Below the pieces are notes generated by a model. It worked only from the letters and a program-made list of their open reading frames with translations. It was not told the origin of the DNA and did not search any database. The position numbers and the translations under genes were made by a program. Of a DNA stretch of 64,000 nt, positions 55,671 through 63,585 are shown piece by piece. The stretch lies in assembly GCA_963808815.1 (NCBI GenBank), contig CAWEGI010000017.1, forward strand, positions 124,001 to 188,000. Direction: 5' to 3'. This stretch comes from DATBLE01 sp963808815 (GTDB lineage Bacteria; Actinomycetota; Thermoleophilia; Gaiellales; Gaiellaceae). Every line of letters begins with the position of its first letter. Position 1 is the first letter of the stretch.

Positions 55671-56792
55671 TCATCGATGTTGCCACCGCCCCTCGATCGG
55701 AACCCGCTCGCGCAGCGGCTCGGCCGCCTCGGTGGGGGCGCGCCCGCCCGGGTAGACGACGATCTTGCAGGCCTCGCCCGCGGCGAGCAGGGCGAACGCC
55801 TCGTCGTACTCCTCGAGCGGCAGCTCCTTCGTGATCAGCGGCCGGACGTCGACCACGCCGCTCTCCAGCAGCCAGCGCGTCCGGTACCAGGTCTCGAAGA
55901 TCTTGCGGCCGTTCAGCGCGAGCACGCTCAGGTTCTTGAAGATCAGCGCCTGGGCGACATCGATCTCGACCGGCCGCGCGGGTATCCCGAACAGGATCAC
56001 GCGCCCGCCGTTGCGGGCAATGCGGAACGAGTCGGCGATGGCCCGCGGCGAGCCGGACATCTCGAAGACGACGTCGTAGCCGAGGCCCTCGTTCTGCTCG
56101 AGGAACCAGCCGGCGGTGTCCGGCGTCTCGTCGACGTTGACGGTCGCGCTGGCGCCCATCCTCTCCGCCAGACCCAGCCGGAACGGCGTGCGGTCCGCCG
56201 CCGCCACCGACGCCGTGCCGGAGGCACGCGCGATCCCGATCGTGAACAGCCCGATCGGCCCGCAGCCCAGCACCGCGATCGCCTGCCCTGCGAGGTCCTG
56301 CTCCGAGGTGGCGAAGACGGCGTTGCCGAACGGCTCCTGGAGGGTGGCGATCTCGGGCGGCAGCTTCGTCCGGTCGTTGCGCCAGATCACCGACTCGGGG
56401 ACGGCCACGAAGCGCGCGAAGGCGCCGTCGCGGTCGACGCCGAGGATCCGTGTGCGCTCGCACATGTGCGCGTGGCCGGTACGGCACTGGAAGCAGGCGC
56501 CGCAGGTGATGTGGCTCTCGGCGGAGACATAGTCGCCGGCGGCGACGTTCTGCACCAGCGACCCGGTTGCGACCACGGTGCCGGCGAACTCGTGGCCGAG
56601 TGTGAGCGGCGGGACGATCCGGCCCTGCGACCACTCGTCCCAGCCGAAGATGTGGAGGTCGGTACCGCAGATGCTCGCCGTCTCGACCTCGACCAGCACC
56701 TCGTCGGCCGCCGGCTCGGGCACCGGCACCTCGTCGAGGCGCAGGCCCGGCTCCGACGCCGGCTTCCGCAGCGCGAGCATCGTGTCGCCCAT
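55671..56792 (-). CDS. tdh: L-threonine 3-dehydrogenase
   Basis: 373-residue zinc medium-chain dehydrogenase oxidising L-threonine to 2-amino-3-ketobutyrate. Catalytic zinc ICGTDLHIFGWDEW and GHEFAGTVVATG, structural zinc CGACFQCRTGHAHMC, NAD site AIAVLGCGPIGLFTIG. The LHIFGWDEWSQ signature is specific to Tdh. Product is taken by kbl downstream. The C-terminus extends past the usual end by about 20 residues (GRAPTEAAEPLRERVPIEGR), a plausible variable tail. Start ATG 56792. Confidence 0.95.
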   Translation of the reverse strand: MGDTMLALRKPASEPGLRLDEVPVPEPAADEVLVEVETASICGTDLHIFGWDEWSQGRIVPPLTLGHEFAGTVVATGSLVQNVAAGDYVSAESHITCGACFQCRTGHAHMCERTRILGVDRDGAFARFVAVPESVIWRNDRTKLPPEIATLQEPFGNAVFATSEQDLAGQAIAVLGCGPIGLFTIGIARASGTASVAAADRTPFRLGLAERMGASATVNVDETPDTAGWFLEQNEGLGYDVVFEMSGSPRAIADSFRIARNGGRVILFGIPARPVEIDVAQALIFKNLSVLALNGRKIFETWYRTRWLLESGVVDVRPLITKELPLEEYDEAFALLAAGEACKIVVYPGGRAPTEAAEPLRERVPIEGRWQHR

Positions 56793-56837
56793 CGGGCGCA
56801 ATCATGCCGATCCCGGATCGCCGCTGCGGGTTGTCAC

Positions 56838-56880
56838 GGATGCGACTCCGCGGAGTGCGTCTACCCTGGATGTGACTCCG
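56838..56880 (+). promoter_or_regulatory. 13-base direct repeat upstream of DsbA-like gene
   Basis: GGATGCGACTCCG (56838-56850) and GGATGTGACTCCG (56868-56880) are separated start-to-start by 30 bases (about three helical turns); the second abuts the ATG at 56881. The first overlaps a 12-base palindrome ACTCCGCGGAGT (56845-56856). Possible operator pair. Confidence 0.3.
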
Positions 56881-57642
56881 ATGAAGCGCTTCTTCCACGG
56901 TCGCAACCTGCTCTACCTGGGCGTCGGCTCCGCCGCATTGGTGATCGCGACCGTGCTCATCCTGGTCAGCGTGATCGGGTCGTCGAGCGCGGAGACCACG
57001 CCGTCCGTTCCCACCACGACGACGACCGCGACCGGCGAATCCACCCCGGCGCTTCCGAAGGCACCGGGCGCGACTGCCACCGAGGCTCTGTTTCGCGGCA
57101 TCCCTCAGCAGCTGAACCAACTCGGCAACCCCAAGGCGAAGGTGACGATGATCGAGTTCGCCGACCCGCAGTGCCCCTACTGCCGCCAGTACGAGCTCGA
57201 CACGCTCCCGGCGATCATCAAGGAGTACGTTCGCACGGGCAAGGTGAAGCTCGTCTACTTCGGGATCCCGATCATCGGCGCGAACTCGGAGCAGGGCCTG
57301 CGCGCGGTCTACGCCGCCGGGCTCCAGAACAAGCTCTGGAACTTCTCGCACCTGCTCTACCGGAGCCAGGGGGCCGAGAACTCGGGGTGGATCACGGACG
57401 ACCTCCTGCGCAGGATCGGCGGGTCGATTCCCGGCTTCGACACGCAGAAGATGATGGCCGACCGGCAGTCCGCGGAGGTCGAGGCGGCGCTCAGCGCGTC
57501 GGCGCAGCAGGCGACGAACGGCCACGTGGACCGGACGCCCACGTTCTTCGCGGGCCCGACCGGCGGCACGCTCCAGCAGGTGCCGCTCACGGCGCTCACG
57601 CCCGAGGCCTTCCGGCCCACGCTCGACGCGCCGGCGAAGTGA
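56881..57642 (+). CDS. membrane-anchored DsbA-like thiol oxidoreductase
   Basis: 253 residues. N-terminal anchor LLYLGVGSAALVIATVLILV, a Thr-rich linker (PSVPTTTTTATGES), then a thioredoxin-fold DsbA domain: NPKAKVTMIEFADPQCPYCR with the CPYC active site, GIPIIGANSEQGLRAVYAAG, and the cis-Pro loop VDRTPTFFAGPTGG. It forms disulfides in exported proteins. Ends at a TGA shared with the GTGA start of the VKOR gene, its likely reoxidising partner. ATG 56881 or GTG 56872. Confidence 0.9.
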   Translation: MKRFFHGRNLLYLGVGSAALVIATVLILVSVIGSSSAETTPSVPTTTTTATGESTPALPKAPGATATEALFRGIPQQLNQLGNPKAKVTMIEFADPQCPYCRQYELDTLPAIIKEYVRTGKVKLVYFGIPIIGANSEQGLRAVYAAGLQNKLWNFSHLLYRSQGAENSGWITDDLLRRIGGSIPGFDTQKMMADRQSAEVEAALSASAQQATNGHVDRTPTFFAGPTGGTLQQVPLTALTPEAFRPTLDAPAK

Positions 57643-58169
57643 GAGACGAAGCCGAGCACCAAGCCGAGAGCGCGGTTCTCGAGTTTGGTGCGAGGCGATG
57701 TCGTGACGCCGAAGGCGTCACGGATCGACGCCTGCGGGCCGCGATCGCCGTATGCGCGCTCGCGGGCGCCGCCGTCGCCGCCTACCTCGTCTACACCCGG
57801 TACGCGCACACGCAGATCGCCTGCACGACCGGGGGCTGCGAGACCGTCCAGCACTCCAGGTACGCGAAGCTCGCGGGCGTCCCGGTCGCCGTGCTGGGCC
57901 TCGCCGCCTACCTGGCGATCTTCGCGACCGCGCTCTCCTCCCGCGTCGAGGCGGCCGCCATCGGCGCGGCGATCGCCATCGCCGGGCTGGCGTTCGCGAT
58001 CTACCTGATCGTGATCCAGGTGGCGGTGATCGACGCGATCTGCCAGTGGTGCCTGGCGAGCGACGCGATCCTCGCCGTGCTCGCCGTCCTCTCGCTGGAA
58101 CGCCTGCGGCGTCTTGCGGGAAGTCCGCACGAGTCCTCGGGGGCGGCACCGATGGCGACACGCAGCTGA
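57639..58169 (+). CDS. VKOR-family membrane oxidoreductase with repeat-derived N-terminus
   Basis: 176-residue quinone-dependent enzyme reoxidising DsbA, the actinobacterial alternative to DsbB. Four helices; loop Cys in ACTTGGCETVQHSRYAKLAG, active-site CXXC in DAICQWCLASDAIL, and the GVPVAVLGLAAYL motif. The first 27 codons (VRDEAEHQAESAVLEFGARR) derive from the 81-bp repeat; the VKOR core begins at RLRAAIAVCALAG. GTG 57639 overlaps the DsbA stop. No other start codon lies between the repeat and first helix, so the repeat-encoded peptide is probably translated. Confidence 0.88.
   Translation: MRDEAEHQAESAVLEFGARRCRDAEGVTDRRLRAAIAVCALAGAAVAAYLVYTRYAHTQIACTTGGCETVQHSRYAKLAGVPVAVLGLAAYLAIFATALSSRVEAAAIGAAIAIAGLAFAIYLIVIQVAVIDAICQWCLASDAILAVLAVLSLERLRRLAGSPHESSGAAPMATRS
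57640..57720 (+). repeat. 81-bp in-frame palindromic junction element, copy 2
   Basis: Same length and position relative to genes as copy 1 at 35569. Stem A (57665-57671/57675-57681) is CGAGAGC-GCG-GTTCTCG: compared with copy 1, two base pairs have switched by double substitution and one has become G-T, so pairing is kept. Stem B TGACGCC-GAA-GGCGTCA changes only in the loop. Starts at the T of the DsbA stop TGA and remains open into VKOR. Confidence 0.85.
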
Positions 58170-58186
58170 GCCGTCACAGTCGGGGC

Positions 58187-58456
58187 ATGGAAACCCCGCT
58201 CTGCTCCCTGTCCGTGGCGGCCGGCAACGACGCGGAGTGCCCGCGCGGCTGGTGTGCCTTCTGGGAAAGGGGCGGAGCCGTGGTCGAGCCGGGCTGCGCG
58301 ATCGAGCGGCTGGGAGTCGACCTCCGCGACCCGCAGCTGGCGCGGTACCTGCTGGACCTCCGCCGCGAGCTCGAGTCGGTCCGTGACGCCGAGGCCGCCC
58401 GGGCGGCGCTGGAGCGCCTGGCGGAGCTGACTCCCCCCGACCTCGCCGGCGCGTAG
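58187..58456 (+). CDS. 89-residue cysteine-motif protein, unknown
   Basis: ATG 58187, 17 bases after the VKOR stop. Four Cys in the first 37 residues (TPLCSLSV, CPRGWCAFWE, EPGCAIERLG) suggest a small metal-binding site, followed by two helices rich in Leu/Arg/Glu. Similar tiny CP-x2-x-CxFWE proteins are common in related actinobacteria, but I cannot name a function. Its stop TAG and the convergent reductase's stop form the palindrome TAGGGCCCTA (58454-58463). Confidence 0.6.
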   Translation: METPLCSLSVAAGNDAECPRGWCAFWERGGAVVEPGCAIERLGVDLRDPQLARYLLDLRRELESVRDAEAARAALERLAELTPPDLAGA

Positions 58457-58460
58457 GGCC

Positions 58461-59018
58461 CTAGGCTGCGACGACCCACGCCGGCCGGACTTCGGCCAGC
58501 AGCGCGTCGACCAGCACCTGCGCCCGCTCGCGGAGCTCGTCGTCGAGCAGGCGGCCGTCCTCGTCGAGCCGGACGTGTGCGCGCGGGACGGCGAGCTGGC
58601 CGTCGACGACCCTGGCGCCGGCCGTGCGCAGCACCTTTCGAAGCTCCTCCTGCGCCCAGACACCGCCGAATGAGCCGGTGCCCGTACCGATCACCGCGAC
58701 GGGCTTGTTCGCGATCGCGGCGGCGCCGCGCGGGCGCGAGGTCCAGTCGACCGCATGCTTGAGCTGGCCAGGAATCGACGCGTTGTACTCGGGCGTCGCG
58801 ATCAGGATCGCGTCGGCCCGGGCGACCGCGTCACGCAGCCGCTCGACGGCGGGGTGGGCCTCCTCGCCGTCGTCATCCTCGTCGTACGGCGGCAGGGCCT
58901 TCAGCTCGTCGTACAACTCGAGCTCGACGCCGACCGGTAGCAGCTCCGCCGCCTCGAGCAGGAGCCTGCGGTTGTGCGAGTCGCGCCGCAGGCTCCCGCT
59001 GATCCCGAGGACCCTCAT
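58461..59018 (-). CDS. NADPH-dependent FMN reductase family protein
   Basis: 185-residue flavodoxin-fold reductase (azoreductase/quinone reductase type). FMN loop GISGSLRRDSHNRRLL, TPEYNASIPGQLKHAVDWTS and GTGTGSFGGVWAQEELRKVL are the family marks. Soluble; reduces flavin, quinones or chromate. Four bases separate its start from the upstream YceI stop, so the two are probably co-transcribed and controlled by the divergent MarR regulator. Confidence 0.92.
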   Translation of the reverse strand: MRVLGISGSLRRDSHNRRLLLEAAELLPVGVELELYDELKALPPYDEDDDGEEAHPAVERLRDAVARADAILIATPEYNASIPGQLKHAVDWTSRPRGAAAIANKPVAVIGTGTGSFGGVWAQEELRKVLRTAGARVVDGQLAVPRAHVRLDEDGRLLDDELRERAQVLVDALLAEVRPAWVVAA

Positions 59019-59022
59019 CTCC

Positions 59023-59563
59023 TTACGCCTGCGCCTTCGCGAGCTCGAGGTCGGCGGTCAGCGTGACTTCGTTCTCGAGGATCGAGCCGCCCCCGGGAAG
59101 CTCCATGTTCCAGGTCATCCCGAACGACGTCCGGTCGATCACGGTCTCCAGGTGGAGGCCGATCCTGTCGCCGGCCGGGCCGGCCACGGGGCCGGCGAGC
59201 GAGCCGGTGAGTGTGACGGGCTGCTGCACACCGCGAATCTCGAGCTCGCCCTCGACCACGATTTCGTCGCCGTCGCGGCGGATGTCGGCGGATGCGAACG
59301 AGACGCGCGGGAACCGCTCGGCGTCGAAGAAGTCCGGCGAGAGCAGATGCCCCTCGAGGTTCTCGTCCTGGACCGTGATGCTGGCGACGTCGGCCGAGCC
59401 GTACAGCCGGCCGTTCTCGAGCGTCGCCTCGAAATCGGTGAGGCCGCCCTTGAAGAGCGACACGCCGCTGTGCCGGATGGAGTAAGCGACGCTGGAGTGC
59501 GTCCTGTCGAGCGTCCACGTCCCGGTCGGGACGGTCTGCTCGGTCGCTGGTGATGGTGCTCAT
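59023..59563 (-). CDS. YceI family protein (one frameshift)
   Basis: About 179 residues forming a lipocalin-like beta barrel that binds isoprenoid chains. ATG 59563 with AAAGGA. Starts MSTITS; the chain then continues one base over as TEQTVPTGTWTLDRTHSSVA, the YceI opening, showing a break near 59545. Then SIRHSGVSLFKGGLTDFEAT, VSFASADIRRDGDEI, and LEIRGVQQPVTLTGSL. No signal peptide is evident, so it is probably cytosolic in this organism. Divergent from marR. Confidence 0.88.
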
Positions 59564-59590
59564 GGTGTCCTTTCGTTGCGCTATCATTAT

Positions 59591-59602
59591 TTGCGGACGC
59601 AA
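59591..59602. promoter_or_regulatory. candidate MarR operator
   Basis: TTGCG-GA-CGCAA dyad in the 58-base gap between yceI and the MarR-family gene, with a further TTGCG at 59576. MarR proteins typically bind short inverted repeats between divergent genes. Inferred. Confidence 0.45.
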
Positions 59603-59621
59603 GCAAGAGTAGCAGAAAAGC

Positions 59622-60095
59622 ATGAGTAGTCAAGTATTGACCAGTCAAGCATCGGTGAGCGTGTTCTCTCGGCTCCTGCGTGCGCATTCGAGCCTTTCGC
59701 GGGAGCTGTCCGCCCGGCTCGTCACCGAGCATGGCCTGACGATCAACGACTACGAGGCCTTGCTTCACCTCTCGCACGCCGACGAGGGGTCGCTGCGCCG
59801 GGTCGACCTTGCCGAGCGGCTGATGCTGACGCCGTCCGGCGTGACGCGCCTGCTCGACGGGCTCGAGCGCGACGGTTGGGTGCGCAAGGGCAACTGCGAC
59901 AGCGACGCTCGGGTCACCTACGCAGTGCTAACCGACGAGGGACGCGAGCGGCTCGAATCGGCGGGCCGGACCCACGTCCGGCAGATTGTCGAGATCTTCG
60001 AGGAGCGCTTCTCGGCCGACGAACTCGAGACGCTCGTCGATCTGCTCGGCCGGCTGCCCGGCGCGGCCGGACACGGCGAGAGCTGCTCGCCTTAG
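59622..60095 (+). CDS. MarR-family transcriptional regulator
   Basis: 157-residue dimeric winged-helix repressor. Helix-turn-helix LRRVDLAERLMLTPSGVTRL with wing DGLERDGWVRKGNCDSDARV; ends in dimer helices. It is divergent from yceI and the FMN reductase, so it probably autoregulates and controls them in response to phenolics or oxidants. The single Cys in the wing (KGNCDSDAR) could act as a redox switch. Its stop overlaps the convergent NIPSNAP gene stop. Confidence 0.92.
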   Translation: MSSQVLTSQASVSVFSRLLRAHSSLSRELSARLVTEHGLTINDYEALLHLSHADEGSLRRVDLAERLMLTPSGVTRLLDGLERDGWVRKGNCDSDARVTYAVLTDEGRERLESAGRTHVRQIVEIFEERFSADELETLVDLLGRLPGAAGHGESCSP

Positions 60096-60697
60096 GGAAG
60101 CAGCGAACGCGGGGTCGGCTGAAGCCGTAGTCGCTCGACTCCGGCCGGGATGCTCGGATGCTCCCCGGCCGCGAGCCACACGACGACGTCGACGTCCTCC
60201 CGCACCGGCAGCGCCGGGAAGTCGTTCCGCGCGTGCTCCGTGACGAAGCGCGCCAGGACACTCTCGCCGAGGGCGGACTCGATCACTTCGAGGTCGGCCT
60301 CGGCGGGACCGATCACCGCCGTGAGCGCTGCGTCGCGTTCAGGTGCGCCAACCGGGGGACGCCGCGCCGGGTCGACCTCGAAGGCCGGGCCGACCTCGGC
60401 GGGCCGCAAGAGCAAGACGTTGTCGACATCCACCATCGTCGCGTTCGCCGCGACACTGTGGGCGCGCCAGATGGAGCCCGTGTAGAACGCCTCCAGCGCC
60501 GGCGCGCGGCTTGCGAGGTCGGCGAACCCGCGCAGCCAGACGAACTGATCCGGATCGTCGAGGTCGCGAAACGTCCCCAGAATTCGCATGCCGAGCGCCT
60601 CCTGAGACTCGACGAACTCACGGTCGAACAACTCGATCAGCCTCTCGCGCGCGCCCGGCTTCAGCGTGTACCGCCGAAGCTCGAGGACGGAGATCAT
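60092..60697 (-). CDS. NIPSNAP-family protein
   Basis: 201 residues with two tandem ferredoxin-like alpha/beta barrels: ISVLELRRYTLKPGARERLI ... VWLRGFADLASRAPALEAFY, the standard NIPSNAP motif, and a divergent second half. Bacterial members are small-ligand or scaffold proteins of unknown function. Its ATG overlaps the methyltransferase stop as ATGA. Confidence 0.85.
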   Translation of the reverse strand: MISVLELRRYTLKPGARERLIELFDREFVESQEALGMRILGTFRDLDDPDQFVWLRGFADLASRAPALEAFYTGSIWRAHSVAANATMVDVDNVLLLRPAEVGPAFEVDPARRPPVGAPERDAALTAVIGPAEADLEVIESALGESVLARFVTEHARNDFPALPVREDVDVVVWLAAGEHPSIPAGVERLRLQPTPRSLLP

Positions 60698-61296
60698 CCG
60701 CGTCGGGCTCGCACGAGCGTGTCGATCGCGTCGCGGTCGCCCTCCACCGAGCGCAGCACGCGCTCGGCCCGCTCGATCACGAGGCCGTCCAGCTCCGCGG
60801 CGACCTCCTCGGAGTCGAGCAGCACACCCGCGTCCTGCGGGCCGCCCGTGCCGGAGACGAGGTTCTCGCGGTCGTGGCCGACGACAAGCAGCGTGCCGCC
60901 GGGAGCGACCGCGGCGGCAGCCCGGCCGTGCACGACGCGGCGCTCGTCGACCGGGATCTGGAGGTACATGATCACGACGAGGTCGAACGCGCCCGGTTCC
61001 GGCAGCCACTCGCGCACGTCGGCCTGAACCCACTCGACCTCGACGCCGCGTTCGGCCGAGAGCCGGCGGGCGTTTTCGAGCGCGACCTCCGAGAAGTCGA
61101 CGCCGGTCACCGTCCAACCGCGTTCAGCGAGCCAGACTGCGTTCCGGCCGGCGCCGCAGGCGAGGTCGAGCGCCCGCCCAGGAGCGAGGCCATCGACCTC
61201 GGCGACGAGAAAACGGTTGGGTTCGACCCCGAACAGTGGCCCTGCCTCGCCGTGCCTGCGGTTCCAGTCGTCGCGCTCCACCCCTCCTATTCTCAT
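60694..61296 (-). CDS. class I SAM-dependent methyltransferase (TehB-like)
   Basis: 200 residues. Opening DDWNRRHGEAGPLFG, motif I ALDLACGAGRNAVWLAERGW, GVDFSEVALENARRL, VQADVREWLPEPGAFDLVVI and VAPGGTLLVVGHDRENL: typical of TehB/thiopurine-like small methyltransferases with the DLACG-x-GRN signature. May detoxify oxyanions or modify small thiols. ATG 61296 lacks a strong ribosome site; a GTG six codons on is possible. Confidence 0.88.
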   Translation of the reverse strand: MRIGGVERDDWNRRHGEAGPLFGVEPNRFLVAEVDGLAPGRALDLACGAGRNAVWLAERGWTVTGVDFSEVALENARRLSAERGVEVEWVQADVREWLPEPGAFDLVVIMYLQIPVDERRVVHGRAAAAVAPGGTLLVVGHDRENLVSGTGGPQDAGVLLDSEEVAAELDGLVIERAERVLRSVEGDRDAIDTLVRARRG

Positions 61297-61310
61297 GCAA
61301 GCTAGGCGCC

Positions 61311-61775
61311 GTGCCGCACTGGCTCGAAATCACGCTCGTCGTCCTGCACGTGCTGGGCGCGACCGTCTGGGTGGGCGGGACGATCGCGCTCACGTTCATC
61401 GCGGTGCCCGCCATCCGGACGCTGACGGGCGAGCCGCGGGCTGCGGCGTTGCGCGGGCTGGGTGAGCGCTGGCGCCCGATCGGCTGGAGCGCGCTCCTGG
61501 CCATGGTCCTCACCGGCGCGCCGCTGGCGTCGCATCTCCTGCCCGACAGCGGCGCGGGCGCCAAGGCCGTCTTCGCCGTGAAGATGGCGCTGTTCGCCGC
61601 CCTGATCGTGTTCGCGTACCTGCACGACTTCGTGCTAGGCCCGCGCGTTGCGCGCGAGATCCGTGAAGGCAGGCCGCCGGTTTCGAGGTCGCGGCTGGTG
61701 CTGGTGGGTTGGACGTCGTTTACGCTTACCCTGTCGATTCCCATCCTGGGAGTCGTCCTTGCCGAGATCCTCTAG
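61311..61775 (+). CDS. four-helix membrane protein, CopD-like
   Basis: 154 residues from GTG 61311. Four helices (ITLVVLHVLGATVWVGGTIA, WSALLAMVLTGAPLASHLL, VKMALFAALIVFAYLHDFV, LVLVGWTSFTLTLSIPILGV). Buried His in LHVLGATVWVGG and YLHDFVLGPRVAREIR resembles the CopD/DUF4149 membrane-protein group, sometimes linked to copper. Its stop is directly followed by the ATG of the aldolase-like gene, so they are likely co-transcribed. Confidence 0.7.
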   Translation: MPHWLEITLVVLHVLGATVWVGGTIALTFIAVPAIRTLTGEPRAAALRGLGERWRPIGWSALLAMVLTGAPLASHLLPDSGAGAKAVFAVKMALFAALIVFAYLHDFVLGPRVAREIREGRPPVSRSRLVLVGWTSFTLTLSIPILGVVLAEIL

Positions 61776-62891
61776 ATGAGCGCACCCAGCCACGCAACCA
61801 CGCCGTCCAACGGGACGGGCGCCACGGAGGCCTCCTTCGCCGTCGTCGGCTCGGCGAAGAAGCCCGACCTCGGCCGGTTCGTCGACCTCCTCCGCAGCGC
61901 GCTCGGCCGGGCACACGTCGCGGAGACGCCCGCCGCGGACGAGGCCGACCTCGTGATCAACGTGGTCGACGAGGACGACGCGAAGCCGTTCCGGCGCAAA
62001 TCGCGCGGCACCTTCGTCGTCGGTCTCTACGAGCGTGAAAGCCACTCGCTGCCCGAGGACTACCCGATGCTCGTGCGCGCGCTCGCGAACATAGCCCTCT
62101 GCTACGTCCCCGGCGAGGGCGCCTGGTTCACGACAATGGAGCGCGGCCACTACGGCGACACCGCCGAGCAGGGCGACGAGGCGCTCGCCGAGGCCGTCGT
62201 CCAGCGCCTCCTGCCGCTGGCGCGCTCGAAGCTCGTGATCGACAACGAGTTCTTGACCGACCTCGAGCCGGAGCTCTGGGAAGGCGACGACGTGACCGCG
62301 GAGATCATCGCCGCCGGCGCACGCCTGGGCGACCTCGACCTCCTCCCCTCGCCGTTCCCGATCGAGGACCTGCTCAACGAGCGCGAGCTCCGCCACGTCA
62401 AGCGTCTGTACGGGATCGGAGGCCTGTCCTACGGCAACCTCTCGCAGCGAAAGGACGCACGGCGCTTCTGGATGAGCGCCAGCGGCGTGGACAAGTCCGC
62501 GCTCGAGACGCCCGGCCGCGACATCCTGCTGGTCTCGAACTACGACCACGAGAACAGCCGGATCGTGCTGAGCGTGCCGCCGACCGTCGAGCCGCGCCGC
62601 GTCTCGGTGGACGCGATCGAGCACTGGATGATCTACCAGGACCACCCGGGGGTCGGCGCGATCCTGCACGTGCACGCCTGGATGAAGGACATCGCCGCGA
62701 CCGACGTGAACTATCCGTGCGGCACCGAGGAGCTGGCCCAGAGCGTGGCCGATCTGCTCGCCGCCGAGCCGAATCCGGACGAGGCGGTGATCGGCTTGCG
62801 CAACCACGGCATCACCGTCACCGGCCCGAGCCTGATGAAGATCCTCGACCGAATCGAGCCGGAAATCCTGCGGCAGATTCCGATGCTCTAG
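61776..62891 (+). CDS. class II aldolase/adducin-domain protein
   Basis: 371 residues. The C-terminal 180 (about 195-371) are a class II aldolase domain: LYGIGGLSYGNLSQRK, FWMSASGVDKSALETPGRDI, zinc His in VGAILHVHAWMKDIAAT and GLRNHGITVTGPS. The N-terminal half (DLGRFVDLLRSALGRAHVAE ... PMLVRALANIALCYVPGEGA) is not one I recognise. Class II aldolases cleave fuculose-1-P-type sugar phosphates; the unknown half may add specificity. ATG 61776 follows the previous stop with no gap. Confidence 0.82.
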   Translation: MSAPSHATTPSNGTGATEASFAVVGSAKKPDLGRFVDLLRSALGRAHVAETPAADEADLVINVVDEDDAKPFRRKSRGTFVVGLYERESHSLPEDYPMLVRALANIALCYVPGEGAWFTTMERGHYGDTAEQGDEALAEAVVQRLLPLARSKLVIDNEFLTDLEPELWEGDDVTAEIIAAGARLGDLDLLPSPFPIEDLLNERELRHVKRLYGIGGLSYGNLSQRKDARRFWMSASGVDKSALETPGRDILLVSNYDHENSRIVLSVPPTVEPRRVSVDAIEHWMIYQDHPGVGAILHVHAWMKDIAATDVNYPCGTEELAQSVADLLAAEPNPDEAVIGLRNHGITVTGPSLMKILDRIEPEILRQIPML

Positions 62892-62899
62892 GGGACAGC

Positions 62900-63271
62900 A
62901 TGGACTGGAAGCTCGAGCTCGTCGCGATTCCCGTCTCGGACGTCGACCGTGCCAAGGACTTCTACGTCGGCAAGGTCGGGTTCCACGCCGACCACGACCA
63001 TCGGGTCTCGGACGAGCTCCGCTTCGTCCAGCTCACGCCGCCCGGCTCGGCCTGCTCGATCGCGTTGGGCACCGGCGTCACGGACGCATCTCCGGGGTCG
63101 GTCAAGGGCCTCCAGCTCGTCGTCGAGGACATCCACGCCGCACGCGCCGAGCTGCTCGAGCGAGGCGTCGAGGTCGGCGACGTCCAGGAGTTCGACTGGG
63201 GCAAGTTCGTCTTCTTCCAGGATCCCGACGGCAACGCCTGGTCGGTCCAGGAGATCCCCGCGCGCGGGTAG
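62900..63271 (+). CDS. VOC-superfamily (glyoxalase-like) protein
   Basis: 123 residues, two beta-alpha-beta-beta-beta modules: ELVAIPVSDVDRAKDFYVGK ... RFVQLTPPGSACSIALGTG, then LQLVVEDIHAARAELLERG ... FVFFQDPDGNAWSVQEIP. The FFQDPDGN-x-W ending is the standard VOC motif. Function cannot be told from sequence; often a dioxygenase, isomerase or resistance protein. GGGG before ATG 62900. Confidence 0.9.
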   Translation: MDWKLELVAIPVSDVDRAKDFYVGKVGFHADHDHRVSDELRFVQLTPPGSACSIALGTGVTDASPGSVKGLQLVVEDIHAARAELLERGVEVGDVQEFDWGKFVFFQDPDGNAWSVQEIPARG

Positions 63272-63322
63272 CCACAGCGGCAGGTCGCGCCGGATGCGCG
63301 GGTGGGGTTCATGATTCGCCGG

Positions 63323-63571
63323 CTAGTTGAAGTGTGGGAACGTCGAGACTTCGGCCCACCAGTTGCTGCCGTAGAGGGGGCTGAAGAGCTCCCGGGCGAC
63401 GCCGAACGCGTGTGGCGTCGTCGGCGCATCGATGACGAAGCCGTAGGCGTTGTCGCCGGGCTCGTGCGTGATGCTGCGGGCCCCGACGTGCTCGGCGGCA
63501 GCGACGACATCCGACCATGAGGCAGGCTCGACGCCTTCGTGAGGCCCGCCCCGCACCCTGAACAAGCCCAT
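63323..63571 (-). CDS. 82-residue hypothetical protein
   Basis: ATG 63571 (MGLFRVRGGPHEGVEPASWS) through NWWAEVSTFPHFN. One compact alpha/beta pattern (SDVVAAAEHVGARSITHEPGDNAYGFVIDA) and aromatic C-terminus; no signal or membrane segment. Lies 15 bases after the broken CBS protein on the same strand. I do not know the family. Codon use looks coding (third-position G/C) and the chain is free of low-complexity. Confidence 0.5.
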   Translation of the reverse strand: MGLFRVRGGPHEGVEPASWSDVVAAAEHVGARSITHEPGDNAYGFVIDAPTTPHAFGVARELFSPLYGSNWWAEVSTFPHFN

Positions 63572-63585
63572 CTCGAGGAAGAGGC

